NCBI RefSeq assembly: GCF_003858645.1 | Contig: NZ_RQJP01000001.1 | Coordinates: 1,426,001-1,490,000 of the forward strand | DNA length: 64,000 nucleotides | Direction of reading: 5' to 3' | DNA from: Larkinella knui | GTDB taxonomy: Bacteria > Bacteroidota > Bacteroidia > Cytophagales > Spirosomataceae | Shown here: positions 8,698 through 17,754 of the stretch, piece by piece | Layout of the letters: every line of letters begins with the position of its first letter | Numbering within the stretch: position 1 is the stretch's first letter | The notes under the pieces: model-generated | What the model was told of the DNA's origin: nothing | The model's database searches: none | Seen by the model: only the letters and a program-made list of their open reading frames with translations | Translations under genes and position numbers: made by a program

Positions 8698-9003
8698 TCC
8701 ATCCCTCAAACGTATAGAGTGAATAGAATGGTATTATTCTTATAATTAATTGAATAACATATCAATGCCTGAGGTGTATATTATTTCAAAATAACGCCGG
8801 ATGACAAAATATACTGAAATTGATAAAAATATTTAAAAATAGGTAAAACTGGGTTAGTTTAGAGTGACTTTTGGCAATTTGTAGGTGGTTTTGAGGAAAT
8901 ATGGATTAAATTTTACTAAATATTTGCAAATTAAGTATCTGCTCATAATATTTGTGTGTTAATAAACTTAATCAAATTCTTCTCGAACGAACCAAAGGAA
9001 ATT
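8698..9003. other. AT-rich upstream region of the porin-amt operon
   Basis: No gene is seen. The stretch is very AT-rich and holds the control region of the downstream ammonium genes. AATATTTG at about 8948-8955, with a TTTG about 20 nt upstream, is a near-consensus promoter. A purine-rich AAAGGAA at 8994-9000 precedes the chosen start at 9004. Confidence 0.4.
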
Positions 9004-10221
9004 ATGAAAAAAACACTTTTACTGGTATGTTGTTCGTTTTCCGTCTTATTGTCCAAAGCTCAGGACAGTACCTCCGCTACCTCTAAGCCGCAGGAAGTAG
9101 CCACTGCCGAATCGGGATCCGAAAACAAGGGTAAATTTTCTTTTTCAGGCTACATTGATACGTATTACATCGGTAACTTTAATAATCCACGTTCGCAAAG
9201 CAACCTGGGAGCCGCCGGCACAGCCCGCGTGTTCGACCAACGGGCCGGTCAGTTCTCCCTGGGCTTGATTCAGACTAAAATTGGCTACAGCACGGACAAA
9301 GTAGACGCCGTTGCTGATTTGACATTTGGACCCAACGCTGACCTTGGCAACTACGGGAACGTCGTAGGTCCACTGGGGCAGGGAACAACGGCACTGGCGA
9401 TCAAGCAGGCCTACATCAACTGGAAGACTTCCGACAAATTCTCGCTCATGATCGGGCAATTCGGAACGCACATCGGCTATGAAGTAATCGATGCGCCGGT
9501 CAACTACAATTACTCGCTTTCCAACCTTTTCAATAATGGACCTTTCTACCACACCGGTATTAAAGGAACCTACGCCTTCAGCAGCAAAGCTTCCCTGATG
9601 CTGGGTATTGTCAACAACGTGGATAGCTGGAGAGACAATAACAAAGCGAAAGGGATCATCGGCCAGTTCTTCTTTTCACCCGTATCGGGCTGGAACGTGT
9701 ACCTGAACGGTATTGTGAGCAACGAAGCCAATAAGGATTCGTTGGGTAAAGCGGTAAAAGGCAACTACTCCGTATTCGATTTGACAACGACGTATCAGAT
9801 TACGGAGAAATTTTACCTGGGTTTGAACGCGGCAATTGGTTCTCAGAAAGAAGATTTTCAGGGATTTGCTCCGCTTAAAACCGGAACGTCAAAATGGAGC
9901 GGTGTGGCCGTCTATACCAATTATGCCTTCACCGGCAAGTTTGGCCTGGGTGCCCGTTATGAGTATTTTGATAACAAAGACGGCGCCCGTGGTTTGCGCA
10001 ATAACCTGGGTCAAGGTTCAAGTGTTAGCTCCATCACAATTACCGGTAACATTACGGCGGCCGATGGCAACCTGATTATCAAACCGGAGTTCCGGCTCGA
10101 CAGCTACGCCAAGCCCGGTGGCACCAACACGGCAGAAAGACAACAGTTCGAAGACAGTGACGGAAATTTCACCAAGTCATCGCAATCGACGCTGGGCATC
10201 GCTTTTATCTACAAATTTTAA
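9004..10221 (+). CDS. Outer-membrane beta-barrel porin, ammonium-operon type
   Basis: Start 9004 is chosen because it gives a proper signal peptide (MKKTLLLVCCSFSVLLSKAQ); an earlier GTG at 8956 would bury it. The mature protein, about 386 residues, is built of amphipathic strands with aromatic ends and closes with the C-terminal Phe of an outer-membrane barrel (IAFIYKF). It resembles the 'outer membrane beta-barrel protein, BBP2/OmpL-like' family often found beside amt in Bacteroidota. It lies 66 bp upstream of the ammonium transporter on the same strand and probably admits small nitrogen solutes to the periplasm. The substrate is an inference from context. Confidence 0.8.
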   Translation: MKKTLLLVCCSFSVLLSKAQDSTSATSKPQEVATAESGSENKGKFSFSGYIDTYYIGNFNNPRSQSNLGAAGTARVFDQRAGQFSLGLIQTKIGYSTDKVDAVADLTFGPNADLGNYGNVVGPLGQGTTALAIKQAYINWKTSDKFSLMIGQFGTHIGYEVIDAPVNYNYSLSNLFNNGPFYHTGIKGTYAFSSKASLMLGIVNNVDSWRDNNKAKGIIGQFFFSPVSGWNVYLNGIVSNEANKDSLGKAVKGNYSVFDLTTTYQITEKFYLGLNAAIGSQKEDFQGFAPLKTGTSKWSGVAVYTNYAFTGKFGLGARYEYFDNKDGARGLRNNLGQGSSVSSITITGNITAADGNLIIKPEFRLDSYAKPGGTNTAERQQFEDSDGNFTKSSQSTLGIAFIYKF

Positions 10222-10287
10222 TACGCAACCCCACACTGGTCTGCAAAGACCTATCATAACAATGTACAACTAAACCGTTTAAGTATC

Positions 10288-11616
10288 ATGCAAAAACCGT
10301 CTTACTTACCGCTTGTTTTATTGCTGATTGTCAGTGTATTGGGCGTGATTTTTCCGGCAGTTCCCAAAGGTATCGTCACCGAGGGCATCAACTCCGGAGA
10401 TACCGCCTGGATGCTCGTTTCCGCTGCCCTCGTTCTGTTGATGACTCCTGGTTTGGCTTACTTCTACGGAGGTATGGTAAACAACAAAAACGTGATTTCA
10501 ACGATGCTGCAAAGTTTCATTGCGATGGGCGTGATCAGCATTCTTTGGGTTGTCGTCGGTTTCAGCCTGGCATTTGGTGAAAGCATCGGGGGTTTTATTG
10601 GTAACCCGACTACCTTCTTCATGTTCAATGGCGTGCTTGATGGCAAACCGTGGCCGTTGGCGGCTACCGTTCCGCTGGTCGTCTTTGCTTTCTTCCAGTT
10701 GAAATTTGCCATGATCACACCAGCCCTGGTAACGGGGTCAATGGCCGAACGGGTTAATTTCAAATCCTATGTGCTGTTCATGATCCTGTTTAGCCTGTTC
10801 GTTTACACGCCACTGGCACACATGACCTGGCACCCGGACGGCTTTCTGTTTAAATTAGGCGTTCTTGATTTTGCCGGTGGAACGGTTGTTCACATGTCAG
10901 CGGGCTGGGCGGCTTTAGCGGGTGCTCTGTACCTGAAGCGTCGTAAATCACACATGGAAGCGAATTATTTCCCACCTGCCAACATTCCTTTCGTTCTGTT
11001 GGGCACGGGTTTACTGTGGTTTGGCTGGTTCGGTTTCAACGCCGGTTCGGCGGTAGGAGCCACGCCACTGGCCGCTTCCGCTTTCGCAACTACGAACACG
11101 GCGGCTGCTGCGGCTGGTTTAGGCTGGGTATTGTTCGACGCGGCCAAAGGCAAAAAAGTATCCGGTTTAGGTTTCGCCATTGGTGCCGTTGTGGGTCTGG
11201 TTGCCATCACACCCGCGGCTGGTTTTGTGACGATCCCGACTTCGATCTTCATCGGAACGGTTGCTTCGCTGGTTAGTAACACGGTGGCTCACCTGCGTAC
11301 CAAATCAAGACTGGACGATACGCTGGATGTATTCCCCTGCCACGGTGTCGGTGGGATGGTCGGTATGTTGATGACGGGTATTTTCGCCACCAAAGGTGTA
11401 AACTCGGCCGTTGTTGACGAAGGGCTGGCATTCGGTGAAACCAAATTGTTCTTCATCCACTTGATGGCGCTGGTGATCGTATCCGTATTCGCCTTCGTAG
11501 CTTCGTACATTCTGCTGGTTGTGACCAACGCTATTCTGCCTCTTCGTGTAAGCGAAGAAGACGAAAAAGTGGGTCTGGATGTAAGTCAGCACGACGAATT
11601 CCTGGTAGACGCTTAG
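10288..11616 (+). CDS. amt: Ammonium transporter Amt
   Basis: This 442-residue polytopic membrane protein has about 11-12 membrane helices. Signature segments are DTAWMLVSAALVLLMTPGLA near the N-terminus, FYGGMV, DFAGGTVVHMSAGWAAL with the first pore His, FGWFGFNAGS, and DVFPCHGVGGMVGML with the second conserved His. A leading hydrophobic segment precedes the core. It moves NH4+/NH3 across the inner membrane. No PII (glnB/glnK) gene adjoins it in the window, which is unusual, as is the porin as operon partner. Tandem terminators follow. Confidence 0.95.
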   Translation: MQKPSYLPLVLLLIVSVLGVIFPAVPKGIVTEGINSGDTAWMLVSAALVLLMTPGLAYFYGGMVNNKNVISTMLQSFIAMGVISILWVVVGFSLAFGESIGGFIGNPTTFFMFNGVLDGKPWPLAATVPLVVFAFFQLKFAMITPALVTGSMAERVNFKSYVLFMILFSLFVYTPLAHMTWHPDGFLFKLGVLDFAGGTVVHMSAGWAALAGALYLKRRKSHMEANYFPPANIPFVLLGTGLLWFGWFGFNAGSAVGATPLAASAFATTNTAAAAAGLGWVLFDAAKGKKVSGLGFAIGAVVGLVAITPAAGFVTIPTSIFIGTVASLVSNTVAHLRTKSRLDDTLDVFPCHGVGGMVGMLMTGIFATKGVNSAVVDEGLAFGETKLFFIHLMALVIVSVFAFVASYILLVVTNAILPLRVSEEDEKVGLDVSQHDEFLVDA

Positions 11617-11636
11617 TCCAAGATATACAAACAGAG

Positions 11637-11708
11637 CCACAGGGGTTGCCTGTGGTTTTGTTGTACTCGATGAAGGTATCTGTCTTTGACGGATACCTTC
11701 TTTTTTTG
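11637..11708 (+). terminator. Two tandem terminators after amt
   Basis: The first hairpin is CCACAGG (11637-11643) with CCTGTGG (11649-11655) and TTTT. The second is AAGGTATC (11673-11680) with GATACCTT (11692-11699) and a T run to 11707. The second lies between converging amt and mtaB transcription. Confidence 0.75.
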
Positions 11709-11763
11709 AGCAAGAATGTGAGCAAGAATGTTGAAAATAACCGGCTCCTGGTGGAAGAGTACT

Positions 11764-13113
11764 TTAGTGAAAATGAACGAGTGGCGCTTCAGAAACACAT
11801 TCCGAAACTTCCATCAGACCAGCCGGATTCAGGCCCGTCAGTTGAACCCGCTTGGTTTCGTTGATGAGTAGCGGATCATAAGTGGCCGTTACCCGAACAT
11901 AGTTTTCGGTAAATCCCAGCATCTGACCATTTTCCACATCTTCCTCAAACAGTACGGAGGCTTCCCGACCCACTTGCTGTTCGTAGAAAAACCGCTTTTT
12001 CTTATCGGAAAGATTGTGCAGCATTTTCGACCGTTCGGCTCGTTTGGAGGAAGGTACCACCGGTTTAATCGTCAACGCGTGGGTATTGGGACGTTCGGAG
12101 TACGTAAAAACGTGTAGGTAAGAAACCGGCAGTTCATTCAGGAAGTGGTACGTCTCCAGAAAGGCATCGTCCGTTTCGCCGGGATGACCCACGATCACAT
12201 CGACCCCAATACAGGCATGCGGCATCAGTTCCTTGATTTTGGCCACGCGTTCCGCGTATAGCTCCCGCTTGTACCGACGGCGCATGGCGGCCAGAACCGA
12301 ATTGGAGCCCGATTGCAAAGGAACGTGGAAGTGGGGCACAAACCGCCGGGACTTGGCCACGAAAGAAATAATATCGTCGGTCAGTAAATTAGGCTCGATG
12401 GATGAAATCCGAAACCGCTCGATCCCCTCGACCTCGTCCAGCGCCTGGATCAGATTCAGGAACGTTTCTTTCCGTTGACCACTCGCTTCGGTTTGGGGTT
12501 GCAGGCCAAAATCGCCGATATTGACGCCCGTCAGCACAATTTCCTTCACATGGCGGGCGGCAATAGCGCGGGCCGCCCGAACCACATTCTCAATCGTATC
12601 ACTGCGGCTGCTGCCGCGCGCCAGCGGAATGGTGCAGTAAGCGCAGGGATAATCGCAACCGTCCTGCACTTTCAGAAAGGTTCGGGTGCGGTCATTGAGC
12701 GAATACGAAGCGTGATAGGCTACGGCTTCTTCGATGGGTGAATTATAAACGGTTGCTTTTCCGGTCGGTTCTTTCACAAAATCACCCAGCAATTCGGCCA
12801 GACGGAATTTTTCAGCCGCGCCCAAAACCGCATCCACACCGGGAATGGACGCAATTTCTTCGGGTTTCAATTGTGCATAACACCCAACAATCGCCACGTA
12901 CCCGTCGGGGTTGATGTGTTGGGCTTCCCGAACGATTTTCCGGCATTTTTTGTCCGCATTATCCGTTACCGAGCAGGTATTGATGATAAATATGTCGGGC
13001 TTTTGATTAAATTCTACGCGCTCATACCCTTTCTGCTCCAGCATGCGGGCCAGAGTCGACGTTTCGGAGAAATTCAATTTACAGCCGAGTGTATAAAATG
13101 CAATTTTTTTCAT
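11764..13113 (-). CDS. mtaB: tRNA t6A37 methylthiotransferase MtaB
   Basis: This 449-residue radical-SAM enzyme converts t6A37 of tRNA to ms2t6A. The N-terminal UPF0004 domain carries the auxiliary cluster cysteines (TLGCKLN, INTCSVT, VGCYAQ). The radical-SAM motif is CDYPCAYCTI at about residues 151-160. A short C-terminal TRAM-like part follows. TLGCKLN...CSVTDNADKKCR points to MtaB rather than MiaB or RimO. A -7-like box (TAATTTTG) at 13119-13126 sits only 6 nt before the start, so the mRNA could be nearly leaderless. Confidence 0.93.
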   Translation of the reverse strand: MKKIAFYTLGCKLNFSETSTLARMLEQKGYERVEFNQKPDIFIINTCSVTDNADKKCRKIVREAQHINPDGYVAIVGCYAQLKPEEIASIPGVDAVLGAAEKFRLAELLGDFVKEPTGKATVYNSPIEEAVAYHASYSLNDRTRTFLKVQDGCDYPCAYCTIPLARGSSRSDTIENVVRAARAIAARHVKEIVLTGVNIGDFGLQPQTEASGQRKETFLNLIQALDEVEGIERFRISSIEPNLLTDDIISFVAKSRRFVPHFHVPLQSGSNSVLAAMRRRYKRELYAERVAKIKELMPHACIGVDVIVGHPGETDDAFLETYHFLNELPVSYLHVFTYSERPNTHALTIKPVVPSSKRAERSKMLHNLSDKKKRFFYEQQVGREASVLFEEDVENGQMLGFTENYVRVTATYDPLLINETKRVQLTGLNPAGLMEVSECVSEAPLVHFH

Positions 13114-13142
13114 TGCTGCAAAATTACAAAAACATTGGCACC

Positions 13143-13200
13143 CACGGACTTCAGTCCGTGAGATTCTGGATGTAAGGCAGAAATTCGCACGGGCTGAAGT
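13143..13200. repeat. Short palindromic intergenic repeat (REP-like)
   Basis: CACGGACTTCAGTCCGTG (13143-13160) is an 18-bp near-perfect palindrome. It is followed 26 nt later by a related half, CACGGGCTGAAGT (13188-13200). CACGGRCTNNAGYCCGTG hairpins of this kind are common extragenic palindromes in Bacteroidota and other phyla. It lies between the divergently placed mtaB start and the LTA-synthase-like 3' end. Confidence 0.5.
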
Positions 13201-13209
13201 TTTCGGGTA

Positions 13210-15048
13210 CTATTTATTTAAAAAATCCTGAAACGACTCCTCCTCATACGCTTCGCCCAATTCAATATCCTGTTTTCCGACATCACCCCTGGCCGAAATC
13301 AACTGCCGGCTGGTGTTATCGAACAAAAGATGGCGATTCGGCTGAACCACCCCAAAACCATTGTTGAACGCAAAATAGGCAAAGGGGCGGTTTTGGGGAT
13401 TCAGCAAATCACGGCTCCATTTGAACTCGGAAGTAACCAGGTGTAACTGGTGTAACAGCGTGGCAGCCAGATCGGTCTGAGAACCAATTTGATCGATAAA
13501 GCGCGGTTTTGCCTTTAATGCTCCTCCCAGCCAGAGCATCGGAATGTGGAAATCCCGCACCCGGTCGGTCGACAAAACCGGTAGCCGGTGTCCGTGATCG
13601 GCCGTGATAATAATGAGCGTATTCGACCACCAGGGCTGTTTTTTTGCCTGAGCAATAAACGCTCCCAAACTGCGATCGGCGTAATACATGGAATTCAAAA
13701 AGAGCGATTCTTCTTCTTTTCCGGGAAATACCGTCGGCATCGGAACCTCAAATGGCTCGTGGCTGCTCAGGGTGAAGAGCGAAACAAAAAACGGCGTTTT
13801 GGCTCCGTTCAAATCAGAAAGAATCCGGTTATAAACGATATGGTCATGAGCCCCCCACTTGGAATTCCAGTCGCTGGGTTTGAAGTCGGATTTGGATACA
13901 ATCCGGTCGAACTGGTTGTGGTAGAGATACGATTTTATGTTGGCAAACTCGGTTTCTCCGCCATAATAAAAAGACGTCGCATAGCCGGCGGTTTTAAGTT
14001 TCTGGCCGAGCGTGGGCAATTTAGCCGCTTTGGACGGCAGCGTCATAATGGAAGCCGTTGCCTGGGCCGGAAAACCACTCAAGAGGGCAATTAGCCCCTT
14101 TTCGCTGCGATCGCCACTGGCATAGAACTGATTGAACAACAAACCCTCGTGGACTAGTTTTTCAAATTGGGGCGTCACGCCGGTTCGGCCCCCCAAAACC
14201 GCTACGGATTTGGCGGTAAAACTTTCCCAGACGATGAGGATGACGTTGGGTCTCGACGTCGAAAGCAGCGGTAAACTGTCTGCAACTGGCTGACGAAGAA
14301 CCTGTAACGCCCGATTCGCTTGTCCTTTCGGAAAAAAGACGAACGGGTTGGCTCCGTATTTATTCCGCTCCAGAAATGAATGCATAAAATTCCATTGTGG
14401 GGTCACGGCGGCATAATTGGCGAACGCCACCGGCGAGAAATAAACCGTACTGACATTCATGGGCGCGAGCTGGAATCCACCCCGGATGGGAAGAATGAGC
14501 GCCGTTGAAGCAACCAGTAAAACCGGGGTTGCGATCCACCACCGGACCGGTTTAACGGAACTGATAAACCGATGAATGAGCCGGTTAAAACAATAATTGC
14601 CGACCAGTAACAGAGCCACCAGCAACGTTAGCAGCGAAAGGATGGGGGAGGCCGCTACGGATGCGGCTGCTTCCCGTGGCGATTTCAAGTAATGCAAGGG
14701 CGTAATATCCAGATGAAAACCCCAGGTACGAAATATCTCCAGGTCGGCCACGGTGATGAACGAAACGATGATCAGCTCGATGAACGTAAGGATGCGCAGC
14801 GGAATGGAAACCTTTTTGAATGCCAGGCCCGGGGTGAGCGCGATCAGTAAAGCCGGTAAGACCGTGAGATAGCCCGCCGTCGAAAGATCCATCCGCAAAC
14901 CGTGGGCAAAAACCCCCGCCAGCGTCGACCCGTCCAACTGACTGGTTTGGGGTTGATAGATCAAAAAAAGGATGCGACTGACCACTAACCAGCTTGTCCA
15001 GCCGATCAGATAAGCCAGCATCAGCAACAAACGACTCTTCATTGACAA
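13210..15048 (-). CDS. LTA-synthase-family membrane sulfatase/phosphotransferase
   Basis: This 612-residue protein has five N-terminal membrane helices (to about residue 200) and a periplasmic alkaline-phosphatase-superfamily domain. Motifs seen are NVILIVWESF (metal ligand Glu), then SGDRSEKGLIALLSGFP with the nucleophile position as Ser rather than the usual Thr, SSHEPFEVP, and ITADHGHR with the distal metal ligands. In Gram-negative bacteria such enzymes transfer phosphoglycerol or phosphoethanolamine groups to envelope glycans or lipids. True lipoteichoic acid is not expected here. The exact substrate is unknown. It appears monocistronic, with a -7 box TAACTTTG on the minus strand at 15072-15079. 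Confidence 0.85.
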   Translation of the reverse strand: MSMKSRLLLMLAYLIGWTSWLVVSRILFLIYQPQTSQLDGSTLAGVFAHGLRMDLSTAGYLTVLPALLIALTPGLAFKKVSIPLRILTFIELIIVSFITVADLEIFRTWGFHLDITPLHYLKSPREAAASVAASPILSLLTLLVALLLVGNYCFNRLIHRFISSVKPVRWWIATPVLLVASTALILPIRGGFQLAPMNVSTVYFSPVAFANYAAVTPQWNFMHSFLERNKYGANPFVFFPKGQANRALQVLRQPVADSLPLLSTSRPNVILIVWESFTAKSVAVLGGRTGVTPQFEKLVHEGLLFNQFYASGDRSEKGLIALLSGFPAQATASIMTLPSKAAKLPTLGQKLKTAGYATSFYYGGETEFANIKSYLYHNQFDRIVSKSDFKPSDWNSKWGAHDHIVYNRILSDLNGAKTPFFVSLFTLSSHEPFEVPMPTVFPGKEEESLFLNSMYYADRSLGAFIAQAKKQPWWSNTLIIITADHGHRLPVLSTDRVRDFHIPMLWLGGALKAKPRFIDQIGSQTDLAATLLHQLHLVTSEFKWSRDLLNPQNRPFAYFAFNNGFGVVQPNRHLLFDNTSRQLISARGDVGKQDIELGEAYEEESFQDFLNK

Positions 15049-15360
15049 CAGAAATTACGATCACCAAGCCGCAAAGTTAACACGAATCAGAGACGTATAC
15101 TTGCTTATTATGTAAACGGTTACCAACTAAGGGTGTACTTCATCTTTAGTAGGTGCAATTTGTTCTGAATAAGATACAAAAATTTGGATGAAATAGTTAT
15201 TTTCTCAGAACGTACTTGTTGAGGATACTGAAACTGAATTTTGTGATTTTTGGCAATTATTCGTGAAAAATAGGTTAAAATGAATGTGTTTTCTTGGAAA
15301 TTACAACTAATTATCACTATTTTTGGGTGTTTTTAATCCAAAAACCACCTCGAACCTAAT
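15049..15360. other. Divergent promoter region, LTA-synthase-like / glnN
   Basis: This AT-rich 312-bp intergenic region encodes no credible protein. Minus strand: TAACTTTG at 15072-15079 serves the sulfatase gene. Plus strand: TATTTTTG at 15318-15325, with TTG at 15294-15296 (21-nt spacing), fits the glnN promoter. No clear PII- or NtrC-type operator or riboswitch is recognisable. Confidence 0.5.
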
Positions 15361-17550
15361 ATGTCAAACTTTCGGTTTAAAGCTCTCGAAATTGCACAAA
15401 GTCGGCAAGCCCTTTCTGTTCCACCACCGGCAGAACGAGTAACGGAATACTATGGCTCCTACACATTTAACAACGAGGTTATGCGGTCCCTGCTCTCGCC
15501 GGAAGCATATCTGAAGATTACGCAAGCCATCGATACCGGTGGTAAAATTGACCGTGATATTGCTGATGAGGTGGCCAATGCCATGAAAGCCTGGGCAACG
15601 GCAAAAGGGGCTACCCATTATACGCACTGGTTTCAGCCTTTGACGGGAGCGACCGCCGAAAAGCACGATGCATTTTTTGATGTAACGATGGATGGCAAGG
15701 CCATCGAGAAATTTAAAGGTGGTGCGCTGGTTCAGCAGGAACCGGATGCGTCATCCTTCCCAAGTGGTGGTTTGCGGAATACGTTCGAAGCACGGGGGTA
15801 TACGGGCTGGGATCCCAGTTCGCCGGCTTTTTTAATGGACAATGGTGCGGGTGGTAAAACGCTGTGTATTCCTTCCGTATTTATATCGTATACCGGTGAA
15901 GCGCTAGACTACAAAACGCCTTTGCTGAAAGCCCTCCTGGAAATGGACAAAGCCGCTACGGCCGTTTGTCAGTATTTCGACCGGAATGTTACAAAAGTGA
16001 CCCCAACCCTGGGTGTTGAGCAGGAATATTTTGTTGTCGACAAAGCTCTTTTCTACGCACGTCCTGACCTGGTTATGGCCGGCCGGAGCGTATTTGGTCA
16101 TTCACCGGCGCGGGGTCAGCAATTGGAAGACCATTATTTTGGTACGATTCCTCCGCGGGTGAATGCCTACATGGTTGATTTTGAGTTTGAAGCCATGAAA
16201 CTCGGAATGCCGGTCCGGACGCGTCACAACGAGGTGGCTCCGGGTCAGTTTGAGGTGGCTCCCACGTTTGAAGAGGTCAACCTGGCGATCGATCACAACG
16301 CGCTGTTGATGGATTTGATGGAAAAAGTGGCCGAAAAACACAACTTCAAGGTGCTGTTCCACGAAAAACCGTTCGCTGGAATCAACGGTAGCGGTAAACA
16401 CAACAACTGGTCGCTGGGAACCAACACGGGGGTTAACCTGCTGGCTCCAAGCTCGAAACCGAAAGAAAGCCTGCGTTTTCTGACGTTCCTGGTTAACGTC
16501 GTAAAAGCCGTTCATGACCACGCCGATCTGTTGCGTGCTTCCATTGCATCGGCCGGTAACGAATACCGTCTGGGTGCCAACGAAGCCCCTCCGGCCATCG
16601 TATCCGTCTTCCTGGGAGAATCGCTGACGAAAGCGCTGGAAGACCTGGAAACCAAGTCGGAAGTGATCGTCAACAAAGGCGATAACGTGTATTACAAGCT
16701 GGGTATCAACCGCATTCCTTCGTTACTTCGGGATAATACCGACCGGAACCGGACTTCACCTTTTGCCTTTACGGGTAATAAATTTGAATTCCGTGCCGTA
16801 GGGGGTGGTGCCAATTCCGCGTCTACGATGACGGTATTGAATTCGATTGTGGCCGCTCAGTTAGCCGCTTTCAAGCAGGAATTAGACGCCCGTCTGGCCG
16901 CTGGTGAGAAAAAAGAACTGGCCATCGTCGAGATTCTGAAAGAATACTACAAGTCTTCAAAACGCATCCTGTTCGAAGGAAACGGTTACTCGGATGAGTG
17001 GGTTGCAGAAGCCGCCAAAAGAGGCCTGTCAAACATCAAATCGACACCGGAAGCGCTGGGCGTTTATGTGAAACCCGAATCGCTGGAATTGTTCGAGCGC
17101 GTGGGGGTAATGAGTCATGCCGAGGTAGAATCACGCTATGAAATCGAACTGGAAAAGTACATTAAAAAAGTACAGATCGAGTCGCGGGTTGTGGGTGACC
17201 TGGCCATGAATCACGTGGTTTCAACCGCGCTGAAATACCTCAATAAACTAGCTGAAACGGCCAAAGCACTGGTTGATCTGGGAATGACGGCCGAAGCGGA
17301 ACCGATCAAAGCCTTGATTCAGGAAATCTCTTCACGCGTTATCACCATCAAGAAGAACGTTGAAGAAATGACCGAAACCCGGAAGAGAGCAAACGCCATG
17401 ACCGATACCGCCGAAATGGCCAAATCGTATGCGACGGAGGTGAAGGATTTCTTTGATGTCATTCGCTACGAAGTCGATAAACTGGAGCTCATTATCGATG
17501 ACGAAGACTGGCCATTGGTGAAATACCGGGAGTTACTTTTTGTAAAATAA
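15361..17550 (+). CDS. glnN: Glutamine synthetase type III
   Basis: This 729-residue protein is the size of GlnN (GSIII), much longer than GSI. It makes glutamine from glutamate, NH4+ and ATP. Type III features are the N-terminal domain with VTEYYGSYTFNNEVM, GATAEKHDAFF and FKGGALVQQEPDASSFPSGG. The catalytic core has VEQEYFVVD, RTRHNEVAPGQFEVAP and GINGSGKHNNWSLGTNTG, followed by the helical C-terminal extension (MTETRKRANAMTDTAEMA). With amt and the porin upstream it makes an ammonium capture and assimilation set, though mtaB and the sulfatase gene lie between on the other strand. It is bracketed by its own promoter and terminator. Confidence 0.97.
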   Translation: MSNFRFKALEIAQSRQALSVPPPAERVTEYYGSYTFNNEVMRSLLSPEAYLKITQAIDTGGKIDRDIADEVANAMKAWATAKGATHYTHWFQPLTGATAEKHDAFFDVTMDGKAIEKFKGGALVQQEPDASSFPSGGLRNTFEARGYTGWDPSSPAFLMDNGAGGKTLCIPSVFISYTGEALDYKTPLLKALLEMDKAATAVCQYFDRNVTKVTPTLGVEQEYFVVDKALFYARPDLVMAGRSVFGHSPARGQQLEDHYFGTIPPRVNAYMVDFEFEAMKLGMPVRTRHNEVAPGQFEVAPTFEEVNLAIDHNALLMDLMEKVAEKHNFKVLFHEKPFAGINGSGKHNNWSLGTNTGVNLLAPSSKPKESLRFLTFLVNVVKAVHDHADLLRASIASAGNEYRLGANEAPPAIVSVFLGESLTKALEDLETKSEVIVNKGDNVYYKLGINRIPSLLRDNTDRNRTSPFAFTGNKFEFRAVGGGANSASTMTVLNSIVAAQLAAFKQELDARLAAGEKKELAIVEILKEYYKSSKRILFEGNGYSDEWVAEAAKRGLSNIKSTPEALGVYVKPESLELFERVGVMSHAEVESRYEIELEKYIKKVQIESRVVGDLAMNHVVSTALKYLNKLAETAKALVDLGMTAEAEPIKALIQEISSRVITIKKNVEEMTETRKRANAMTDTAEMAKSYATEVKDFFDVIRYEVDKLELIIDDEDWPLVKYRELLFVK

Positions 17551-17578
17551 AGATGTTTTTCCAACCATATCGTCACAT

Positions 17579-17613
17579 AAAGCCTGCGCCATTTGGTGCA
17601 GGCTTTTGTTTTT
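17579..17613 (+). terminator. Terminator after glnN
   Basis: Stem AGCCTGC (17581-17587) / GCAGGCT (17598-17604) is followed by TTTGTTTTT. Confidence 0.8.
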
Positions 17614-17754
17614 AGTGGTAACTTAAGCTGTTTTTAATCCGCTTAATCGGTTTTGATGGTAATCCGTGGTTTATTTACGGGTTCGCCAGCTCAGACCAAA
17701 AACCGGTTGTGCGCGTTTATTGAGTACCTTTTCGATCTCTAACCGAAACCATAA

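Noticed and set aside
15120-15317. 65-residue minus-strand frame upstream of glnN
   Set aside because: AT-rich intergenic sequence with promoter boxes on both strands and no start context; treated as regulatory.
15049-15360. Riboswitch upstream of glnN
   Set aside because: No recognised glutamine-riboswitch or other aptamer core is visible.
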